Source: Streptomyces sp. cf386 (GTDB taxonomy: Bacteria; Actinomycetota; Actinomycetes; Streptomycetales; Streptomycetaceae). From it: DNA of 64,000 bases. The notes under the pieces were generated by a model that made no database searches, was not told the DNA's origin, and was given only the letters and a program-made list of their open reading frames with translations. Of this stretch, positions 58,339 to 64,000 are shown in pieces (position 1 is the first letter of the stretch; each line of letters opens with the position of its first letter). The stretch is from positions 237,346-301,345 of the forward strand of contig NZ_FNHV01000002.1 in NCBI RefSeq assembly GCF_900103585.1, written 5' to 3'. The translations under genes and the position numbers were made by a program.

Positions 58339-58369
58339 ACGCTAGCTGTGTGGAGTGCGCTCTAGGCAA
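58339..58369 (-). promoter_or_regulatory. MerR-type promoter with 19-bp spacer
   Basis: On the minus strand -35 TTGCCT (58369-58364) and -10 TAGCGT (58344-58339) are separated by 19 bp, the stretched spacing used by MerR activators. The spacer contains the dyad GAGTGCGCTC (58353-58362). No merR gene is in the window. Confidence 0.55.
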
Positions 58370-58381
58370 GAGATATTGACG

Positions 58382-58396
58382 CTAACTGGCAGTTAG
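58382..58396. promoter_or_regulatory. CTAACT-N3-AGTTAG operator-like palindrome
   Basis: CTAACTGGCAGTTAG is a perfect 6-bp-arm inverted repeat in the gap between the divergent aldo/keto reductase and SnoaL-like genes, about 70 bp before the latter. It is a typical size for a TetR- or LysR-type site. The binding protein is unknown. Confidence 0.45.
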
Positions 58397-58463
58397 TGCT
58401 TTCCTGTGGGCAGTGTCAGCTTGAACTTTCAATATTCTCTGGAAAAGTTGGAGAGAGAGCATC

Positions 58464-59420
58464 GTGACCCCCACCACGCCTGCCCGTAGGGCACTTGTCG
58501 CTGTCCTGGCCTCCGCGGCCCTGCTGGGCGCCGCAGCGGTGCCCGCCGTGGCGATACCGGCTGCTTCGGCTTCTGCTTCTGCTTCTGCCTCGGCCTCGGC
58601 CGACTACGCCGGTTACGGCGATCAGGCCCGCCTCGGCTACCAGAAGGCCGTCGCCGTGCACGTCCTCAGGGGTGTCTTCGAGCAGGGCGACACCGAGGTC
58701 GTCGACCGTTACGTCCGCCCGGACTACATCCAGCACAACCCGCTCGCACCGGACGGTGCCGAGACGTTGAAGAACCTCGGTGTCGCGGTCCACCAGCAGT
58801 TCCCGGACTTCGCGTACGACATCAAGCGGGTCATCTCCGAGGGCGACCTCGTGCTGGTGCACTCCAACGTCGTCGCTACGCCGGGTACGAGGGGGCAGGC
58901 CGTCGTCGACATCTTCCGGTTCCAGGGCGGGAAGATCGCCGAGCACTGGGACGTGGGGCAGGAGGTGCCGGCGACTTCGGCCAACGGCAACGACATGTTC
59001 TCGACGGAGAGTTGGCCGCGGACGGAGCGGCCGGGGCCGGGGTGGCTCACTGCGTACAACAAGAAGCTGGTGGTCGAGGCCTTCGATCAGCTGCTGGTGC
59101 GGAAGGACTTGTCCGCCGTCGATCGGTTCTGGGGTCCCGAGTACCACCAGCACAACCCGAACATCGCGGATGGTGTGGACGGCGTGAAGTCAGGGCTGGG
59201 CGCGTACTTCGAGGCGTTCCCGCAGTTGAAGGTCACGCCTAAGCGGGTGATCGCCGAGGGTGATTTGGTGGCGGTTCACAGTCACTACGTCAACGCGCCG
59301 GGGGAGCGGGGGCAGGCGATCGTGGATCTGTTCCGGGTGCGGGGCGGGAAGATCGTGGAGCACTGGGATGTGATCCAGGATGTTCCGGCGACGTCCGCCA
59401 ATGACAACGGGATGTTCTAA
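58464..59420 (+). CDS. Secreted protein with two SnoaL-like domains
   Basis: 318 aa. A signal peptide (RRALVAVLASAALLGAAAVP) is followed by a low-complexity (Ala-Ser)n stretch and two homologous ~125-residue NTF2/SnoaL-like domains. Matching blocks are DRYVRPDYIQHNPLAPDG and DRFWGPEYHQHNPNIADG, EGDLVLVHSNVV and EGDLVAVHSHYV, and GKIAEHWDVGQEVPATSANG and GKIVEHWDVIQDVPATSAND. The Gln-His/Asp pairs of SnoaL polyketide cyclases are kept. Such exported SnoaL-like proteins may bind or cyclise hydrophobic small molecules; the activity is unproven. GTG start at 58464 with GGAGAGAGAG upstream. The stop overlaps the convergent DUF397 stop. Confidence 0.87.
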   Translation: MTPTTPARRALVAVLASAALLGAAAVPAVAIPAASASASASASASADYAGYGDQARLGYQKAVAVHVLRGVFEQGDTEVVDRYVRPDYIQHNPLAPDGAETLKNLGVAVHQQFPDFAYDIKRVISEGDLVLVHSNVVATPGTRGQAVVDIFRFQGGKIAEHWDVGQEVPATSANGNDMFSTESWPRTERPGPGWLTAYNKKLVVEAFDQLLVRKDLSAVDRFWGPEYHQHNPNIADGVDGVKSGLGAYFEAFPQLKVTPKRVIAEGDLVAVHSHYVNAPGERGQAIVDLFRVRGGKIVEHWDVIQDVPATSANDNGMF

Positions 59421-59590
59421 GGCAGGGAGTTGAGGAAGGTCGTCCAGGTGGTGGGGGCTATCTGGACGGCTGGGGTGGTGGGGTTTTTTGAGTCGCGGAT
59501 GTGGATGGTGATGGGGGTGAGGGCGACTTCGAGGCACTCGCCCTCACTTCCGCTGTAGCTGCTCTTGAACCAGGTGAGGTTCGTGCTCAT
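59417..59590 (-). CDS. DUF397 protein, 57 aa
   Basis: MSTNLTWFKSSYSGSEGECL then EVALTPITIHIRDSKN and a C-terminal WTTFLNSLP. It is the normal short DUF397 form with a single WFKSSYS block, in contrast to the duplicated one at 33822. The ATG overlaps the stop of the XRE gene (ATGA), and its own stop TAG overlaps the convergent SnoaL-gene stop TAA. Partner of the XRE regulator, presumably small-acidic modulator (family knowledge: BldB-type contexts). Confidence 0.88.
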   Translation of the reverse strand: MSTNLTWFKSSYSGSEGECLEVALTPITIHIRDSKNPTTPAVQIAPTTWTTFLNSLP

Positions 59591-60396
59591 AGCTTCCCTG
59601 CCACCTCTTCGATCAGCGTCGCGGACTCCTCGGGCGTGAGGGCCTGTGCTCGCAGGGTGCCATATTTGCCGAACAGGTCACCCAGGTCGGGCTGTTCGCT
59701 GACGAAGTATCCGCCACGGTGGCCTTCGATGTAGGCGAGCTGACGTCGCTCGGTCGTCTCCAGGAGGATCATGTTGCCGTTCAGACCGGCGTGCACCGCG
59801 CGGTCGTGCGGCATGACCTGGATTTCGACGTGGCGAAGTTGGCCGATGTCGAGGATGTGGTGTAGCTGCCCCTTGAGTGCGGCCTTGCCACCCAACGGAC
59901 GTGTCAGCACGCTCTCTTCGAGCACGTAGCTGACATTTGGAGCGGGCTTGCGCTGGAAGAGCTGCTGGCGCTCCAATCGGGCTGCCACCTTGCTCTCGAC
60001 GTCCTCGTCGTCGAAGGTCGGCCAGCGGTTCGAGGCGAAGACCGCTCGCGCGTATGCCTCGGTCTGCAGGGAGCCGGGCATCAGATGCGACTGGTACATG
60101 CGCAGCGCGGCAGCCTTCCGTTCCTCCGCCAGGTAGTCCTCGGTCCACGGTGGAAGCCCGTCTTTCTTGAACTCCTTCTCCGCCAGCACCAGCAGTGCAC
60201 CCTGTGCACCCAGCACCTGGTCCGCGATCTCGACGAACTTCCCTTTCGGCGACCGCTCACCCCGCTCCACCATCGCCACCTGCGACTTGGAGTAGCCGAC
60301 GTGCTTCGCCAACCCCTCCTGTGTCATCCCGGCCCGCTCGCGAAAGAACCTCAGCAACGCACCGAACGACTCCGACCCTCGATCACCGGAACGCAC
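59587..60396 (-). CDS. XRE-family regulator with DUF5753 domain (WhiJ-like)
   Basis: 269 aa. HTH in residues 12-65 (FGALLRFFRERAGMTQEGLA; VGYSKSQVAMVERGERSPKG), then DUF5753 (MYQSHLMPGSLQTEAYARAV; KPAPNVSYVLEESVLTRPLG; VEIQVMPHDRAVHAGLNG; YFVSEQPDLGDLFGKYGTLR). The start is GTG 60396, preceded by GGGGAG at 6 nt; the longer open frame upstream is not supported. It is the intact counterpart of the amber-interrupted gene at 32947, with coupled DUF397 downstream. In Streptomyces such pairs influence development and antibiotic production. Confidence 0.9.
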   Translation of the reverse strand: MRSGDRGSESFGALLRFFRERAGMTQEGLAKHVGYSKSQVAMVERGERSPKGKFVEIADQVLGAQGALLVLAEKEFKKDGLPPWTEDYLAEERKAAALRMYQSHLMPGSLQTEAYARAVFASNRWPTFDDEDVESKVAARLERQQLFQRKPAPNVSYVLEESVLTRPLGGKAALKGQLHHILDIGQLRHVEIQVMPHDRAVHAGLNGNMILLETTERRQLAYIEGHRGGYFVSEQPDLGDLFGKYGTLRAQALTPEESATLIEEVAGKL

Positions 60397-60479
60397 ACGC
60401 ACCTCCCCAACTACACAGCCCCGCACCACCACCACGAACCCCTGGTCACAGTATGTAAGCACCCGGTTGCATTTGCGGC

Positions 60480-60917
60480 ATGTACGAGAAAATCGCCAAC
60501 CCCTGGCTCCCCACCTGGATCCCCGACGCAGGCCACGCCCTCCGCCACGCCGGCATCCATTTCGACGCCGTACGCATGAAAGGCGCCCAGGCAGAACGCA
60601 CCGCCGCCGAACTCCTGCTCCGCACCCACTTCGACGCGGGCCCGATCATCCGCGAACTCACGGGCGAGCGATACCTGTACTTCCTGTTGCCCCCGCAAAC
60701 CGCCACCGCCCACCGCTGGCCCCCCGGCGTACGCACCCTGACGCGCGCCGTCGGCTACTCGGCGTACGTAGGCGTACCGGCGCTGACCGGCGTCACCTGG
60801 CCGCTGGACTGGCGGTCGGTGCCGACGGAGGAAGTCCCGTTTGTGGAGGGTGAGTTGCTGAGCGACGTCGTGGCGAGATGCTCGGCCGGCGGGCCACGGT
60901 CAGCTCGGCCGACGTAG
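60480..60917 (+). CDS. Conserved hypothetical protein, 145 aa
   Basis: MYEKIANPWLPTWIPDAGHALR opens it, followed by HFDAVRMKGAQAERTAAELL, GERYLYFLLPPQTATAHRWP and SAYVGVPALTGVTWPLDW. The pattern recalls the small proteins related to the N-terminal part of bifunctional primase/polymerases that accompany XRE genes in Streptomyces, but I cannot confirm it. No metal-ligand set is evident. Divergent from the XRE regulator by 83 bp, so it may be under its control. The stop region overlaps the convergent TetR gene by 18 bp. Confidence 0.75.
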   Translation: MYEKIANPWLPTWIPDAGHALRHAGIHFDAVRMKGAQAERTAAELLLRTHFDAGPIIRELTGERYLYFLLPPQTATAHRWPPGVRTLTRAVGYSAYVGVPALTGVTWPLDWRSVPTEEVPFVEGELLSDVVARCSAGGPRSARPT

Positions 60918-61490
60918 CCCCGCGACGAGAAGCCCGACCAGTCGCCGCGCGTCGTAGCGGGAGTCGCTCTCGGCGCCGATGCAGAGGTTTCCGATGCCGC
61001 GCATGAGCTGGTAGGCGTCCAGGCCGGGGCTGATCTCGCCGGAGGCCACCGCCGCGTCGAGGAGTTGGGTGCACGTCGGCAGGAGGCGGTCGAGGAAATA
61101 GGCGTGCAGTGTCTCGAAGCCGCTGCTGTCGGATCGCAGTGCGGCCGCGAGCCCGTGCTTGGTGACCAGGAAGTCGACGAAGAGGTCGACCCACTGTTCC
61201 AGGGCGGCGTGCGGTGTCGGGCTGGTCGTCAGCAGGGTCGGCCCGGCTTCGGCGCAGGCTTCGACCTGGTGGCGGTAGACGGCGATGACGAGGTCCGCCC
61301 GGGTGGGGAAATGGCGGTAGATCGTGCCTGTCCCGACGCCGGCCTTGGCGGCGATGTCGCGAACCGGCGCTTCCACGCCCGAGGTGACGAAGACCGCGGC
61401 GGCCGCGTCCAGCAGGGTCTGCTGGTTGCGCAAGACGTCCTTGCGCTTGGATCCGGCTGCGCTTCCCGCGCTCTGGCCGCTGTCGTTCAC
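60900..61490 (-). CDS. TetR-family repressor
   Basis: 196 aa. The HTH is LLDAAAAVFVTSGVEAPVRD and IAAKAGVGTGTIYRHFPTRADLVIAVYRHQVEA, canonical TetR_N; the C-terminal ligand domain is TetR_C-like helical (LEQWVDLFVDFLVTKHGLAAAL). GTG start at 61490. Between it and the divergent hydrolase gene lie two identical-arm operators (CGGAAC-N3-GTTCCG), so it should repress itself and the hydrolase and respond to that enzyme's substrate or a related compound. Confidence 0.93.
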   Translation of the reverse strand: MNDSGQSAGSAAGSKRKDVLRNQQTLLDAAAAVFVTSGVEAPVRDIAAKAGVGTGTIYRHFPTRADLVIAVYRHQVEACAEAGPTLLTTSPTPHAALEQWVDLFVDFLVTKHGLAAALRSDSSGFETLHAYFLDRLLPTCTQLLDAAVASGEISPGLDAYQLMRGIGNLCIGAESDSRYDARRLVGLLVAGLRRPS

Positions 61491-61520
61491 CGCGGCGCTC
61501 CTTCCCTGCCGTTGCGAAAA

Positions 61521-61559
61521 CGGAACCGTGTTCCGTATCGTTTGCGGAACAAGGTTCCG
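61521..61559. promoter_or_regulatory. Two TetR operators, CGGAAC-N3-GTTCCG
   Basis: Perfect palindromes at 61521-61535 (CGGAACCGTGTTCCG) and 61545-61559 (CGGAACAAGGTTCCG), centres 24 bp apart, in the 149-bp gap between tetR and the hydrolase gene. Confidence 0.8.
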
Positions 61560-61639
61560 TTTCGCCCATGATGGCAGACCGGGGGACCCGTCTGTCCATC
61601 ACCACCATGACTGTGAAGACACCCGACGGAGGCACTTCC

Positions 61640-62593
61640 ATGTCCGACTCGAACACGGCGAACGTGCAGAAGATCACGGGATCTCCCCGCCCGGCGCCCG
61701 CCACGGTGCTGTCTGCGAAACCCGTCGTCCTGTCCGCCCCGGGCCGCGGCGAGGACCTCCAGGTCCGCGTCTGCGCCCCCGCGACCGGCGGCGATCTGCC
61801 CGTCATCGTCTTCTCGCACGGCTTCGGCTGGTCGATGAACGGCTACGCCCCGCTGGCGGACTTCTGGGCCGCGCAGGGCTTCGTGGTCGTCCAGCCGACC
61901 CACCTCGACTCCAGGACCCTCGGCATCCCTGCCGATGACCCCCGTACACCGCGGATCTGGCGCTTTCGTATCGAGGACCTCAAGCGGGCGTTGGACGGCC
62001 TCGACGTCCTGGAAGCCGCCGTGCCGGGTCTCGACGGGCGCGTCGACCGCAGCCGTATCGCCGTGGCGGGCCACTCCTGGGGAGCCCAGACGGCGAGCGC
62101 GCTGCTGGGCGCCCGCGTCCTGGACTCCGACGGAGTTGCCGGCGAGGACATGTCCGACCCCCGTGTCGGCGCGGGTGTGCTGCTCGCCATGGCAGGCCTG
62201 GGCGACGCCCTGACCCCGTTCGCCTCCGAGCACTTCCCCTTCATGAGGCCGTCGTTCGACCACATGACGACACCGGCTCTCATCGTCGCCGGGGACAACG
62301 ACCAGTCGCACCTGACCGCTCGCGGACCCGACTGGTTCACCGACCCCTACACCCACAGCCCGGGAGCCAAGAGCCTGCTCACGCTGTTCGGGGCGGAGCA
62401 CTCGCTCGGCGGCATCCCCGGATACGAGGTCGCCGAGACGACCGACGAGAGCCCCGCACGCGTAGCCCTGATCCAGCACCTCACCTCCGCCTTCCTGCGC
62501 AGCGCACTCTTCCCCGAGGACACCGCCTGGAAGGCGGCGGCCACCGCGCTGGAGGAGGACCCCGCCGCGCTGGGGGAGCTGCACAGCAAGTAG
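61640..62593 (+). CDS. Alpha/beta hydrolase (chlorophyllase/dienelactone-hydrolase-like)
   Basis: 317 aa. The oxyanion region is LPVIVFSHGFGWSMNGY, the nucleophile elbow is VAGHSWGAQTAS with Ser in GHSWG, and the later acid/His blocks are TTPALIVAGDNDQSHL and LTLFGAEHSLGG (likely the Asp and His of the triad). Ester or lactone hydrolysis of a hydrophobic compound is likely. ATG 61640 has GGAGG 8 nt upstream; the frame is open 24 codons further but unsupported. Divergent from the TetR gene and very probably its target. Confidence 0.9.
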   Translation: MSDSNTANVQKITGSPRPAPATVLSAKPVVLSAPGRGEDLQVRVCAPATGGDLPVIVFSHGFGWSMNGYAPLADFWAAQGFVVVQPTHLDSRTLGIPADDPRTPRIWRFRIEDLKRALDGLDVLEAAVPGLDGRVDRSRIAVAGHSWGAQTASALLGARVLDSDGVAGEDMSDPRVGAGVLLAMAGLGDALTPFASEHFPFMRPSFDHMTTPALIVAGDNDQSHLTARGPDWFTDPYTHSPGAKSLLTLFGAEHSLGGIPGYEVAETTDESPARVALIQHLTSAFLRSALFPEDTAWKAAATALEEDPAALGELHSK

Positions 62594-62605
62594 GACTGAA
62601 ACGCC

Positions 62606-64000
62606 CTAGGGGTGAGAGGAACAGACGGGGCCTGGTGACTGGCCTGGGAGGTAAGCGGTCCGTTCCTGCGAGGTCAGGTCCCGGTTGACGGCTCGGCAGA
62701 TCTGATGGATCGCTTCGGAGGGTTCAGGGAGGGCGGCATGCCACAGACGCACAGTCTTGTCGCCGCTGCCCGAGGCGAGGACACGGCCGTCCGGACTGAA
62801 CGCCACTGAAGTCACCTCTTCGGTGTGCTGCCCGATCAGGGTCATGCGGCTCTTACCGCTGGCCACGTCCCACAGGCCCGTGGTCCAGCCGGAGTCGGCG
62901 GTGGCGAGTGTGCGGCCGTCGGGACTGAACGCCACCGACTCCGCAGCGTCGGTACGCCCGGTGAGGGTGGTCCGGGTCTTTCGGGTGGAGACGTCCCACA
63001 ACCGCACGGTGTAGTCACCGATGGCGGTGGCGAGGGTGTCGCCGTCGGGGCTGAACGCCACGTTGAGAACGTGATCGGGGGCGGCAATGGTGTGTGCCTT
63101 TCCGGTGGCCACGTCCCACAGGCGTGCGGTCTTGTCGACGCTTCCGCTGGCGAGGGTGCCGCCGTCGGGACTGAACGCGACGGTGTACACCACATCGGTG
63201 TGCCCGGTGAGCTTGGTACGGGGTTTGCCGTTGGCGGCATCCCACAACCGCACCGTGCCGTCGCGGCCGCCGGTGGCAAGTGTGTGGCCGTCAGGACTGA
63301 ACGCCACCGAGTGCAGCGGGGTGGTGGCGTTCATGGGGGAGGCGCGGGGTTTGCCGGTGGTGGCGTCCCACAGTCGCATGGTGCCGTCTGCGCCGGCGGT
63401 GGCGACGGTGTGGCCGGCGGGGCTGAACGCGACCCCGAGTACGTGGTCATCGTGTCCGCGGAGGATGAGGCGTTGCTCTCCGGTGGTGACGTCCCACAGG
63501 CGTGCGGTTGTGTCGGCACTGGAGCTGGCGACGGTCTTGCCGTCAGGGCTGAAGGCCACCGAGTAGACCAGGCCGGTGTGGCCGACCAGGGACGCGTCAC
63601 CGCCGGGGCTGACGTTCCACAGGCGTGCGGTTCTGTCGTCGCTTCCGGTGGCGAGTGTGTGGCCGTCGGGGCTGAACGCCACTGAGTTCACATCGTCGGT
63701 ATGACCGATCAGCGACCTGCTCATCGCACCGGTGCTGACATCCCACAGCCGCGTGAGACGGTTGGTGCCGGCGATGGCGAGTGTGCGGCCGTCGGGACTG
63801 AATGCCACGGAGAACACCGCGCCGGTGAGCACGTCCGCCTTGGTGCGGAGTTCGCCCGTGGCGGCGTCCCACAGCCGCATGGTGTCATCACCACCTCCGG
63901 TGGCGAGCGTGTGGCCGTCGGGGCTGAACGCGACCGAGAGCACCTGGGCGGTGTGCCCGGTGAGCTTGGTGCGGGGTTTGCCGGTGGCGGCGTCCCACAA
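62606..64000 (-). CDS. WD40-repeat protein, C-terminal part (5' end beyond window)
   Basis: 464 codons remain and the frame is open at the right edge. Ten WD40 units of ~42 residues are visible, each ending in VRLWD/ARLWD-like text and containing SVAFSPDGHTLATG; unit 8 is slightly shorter. The tail after the last blade is HAALPEPSEAIHQICRAVNR followed by DLTSQERTAYLPG, as in the C-terminal of Streptomyces NACHT- or kinase-linked WD40 proteins. The missing N terminus would show whether this is a STAND NTPase. Repeats are unusually alike, so recent expansion or recombination is likely. Confidence 0.85.
   Translation of the reverse strand: MWDAATGKPRTKLTGHTAQVLSVAFSPDGHTLATGGGDDTMRLWDAATGELRTKADVLTGAVFSVAFSPDGRTLAIAGTNRLTRLWDVSTGAMSRSLIGHTDDVNSVAFSPDGHTLATGSDDRTARLWNVSPGGDASLVGHTGLVYSVAFSPDGKTVASSSADTTARLWDVTTGEQRLILRGHDDHVLGVAFSPAGHTVATAGADGTMRLWDATTGKPRASPMNATTPLHSVAFSPDGHTLATGGRDGTVRLWDAANGKPRTKLTGHTDVVYTVAFSPDGGTLASGSVDKTARLWDVATGKAHTIAAPDHVLNVAFSPDGDTLATAIGDYTVRLWDVSTRKTRTTLTGRTDAAESVAFSPDGRTLATADSGWTTGLWDVASGKSRMTLIGQHTEEVTSVAFSPDGRVLASGSGDKTVRLWHAALPEPSEAIHQICRAVNRDLTSQERTAYLPGQSPGPVCSSHP

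Noticed and set aside
1..64000. tRNA, rRNA or tmRNA genes, and a CRISPR array
   Set aside because: No GGTTCRA-type T-loops with matching acceptor stems, no rRNA-like sequence and no regularly spaced repeats were seen.

Overview
The window reads as chromosomal DNA of a Streptomyces. It is very GC-rich with strong third-position GC bias and has many GTG starts and a few TTG starts. It also carries lineage-typical genes: the futalosine menaquinone genes mqnD/mqnB, XRE(DUF5753)/DUF397/ATPase sets, DUF3027, DUF2530, DUF2771, DUF4031, GT87 and mycothiol-dependent isomerase-like proteins. I see no rRNA, tRNA, CRISPR array or complete insertion sequence. About 63 protein genes fit; both window ends cut a gene (a methyltransferase at the left, a WD40 protein at the right).

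Layout. 0-4.3 kb: end of an O-methyltransferase-like gene, a P450 coupled to a small unknown gene, a lipoprotein and an aldo/keto reductase. 4.3-7 kb: rpiR-murQ (MurNAc-6-P recycling) with a divergent two-gene unit. 7-11.4 kb: small redox, isomerase and HD proteins, and cutC preceded by a DasR-like operator. 11.5-21.9 kb: a HelD-type helicase, a GT87 mannosyltransferase-like protein, an XPB helicase, an unusual YqhA-IstB fusion, two tiny secreted peptides and a helicase-associated WYL protein. 22-31 kb: a membrane-anchored phosphate-binding-like protein, a HAAS membrane protein, HAD phosphatase, CspA, mqnBD, an MFS carrier and DUF3027.

31-49.5 kb is accessory and the most interesting part. 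It holds an Rpn-like PD-(D/E)XK protein and an XRE gene broken by an in-frame amber codon. Next come an internally duplicated DUF397 gene and a chloramphenicol-phosphotransferase-like kinase followed by a DUF397 scar. Two polymorphic-toxin modules flank a sacsin-type ATPase. One is a PrsW-like membrane protease fused to an AT-richer nuclease-like tip, with a candidate immunity gene. The other is a secreted ALF-repeat protein ending in a colicin E3-type 16S rRNase domain, with a start-stop-overlapping candidate immunity gene. Downstream are secreted proteins: a trypsin-fold/FG-GAP protein that has lost two catalytic residues, preceded by a 21-bp operator-like array, and a paralogous pair whose leaders carry matching hairpins with compensatory base changes.

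49.5-64 kb: a CtpE-like P-type ATPase, a purine permease, MarR-MFS, thpR, an aldo/keto reductase behind a MerR-type (probably leaderless) promoter, a secreted double-SnoaL protein, a second intact XRE/DUF397 pair, a TetR gene with two clear operators facing an alpha/beta hydrolase, and a WD40 protein running off the edge. Four copies of a dispersed gene-end repeat (about 5.28, 11.48, 24.73 and 57.30 kb) punctuate the conserved parts.
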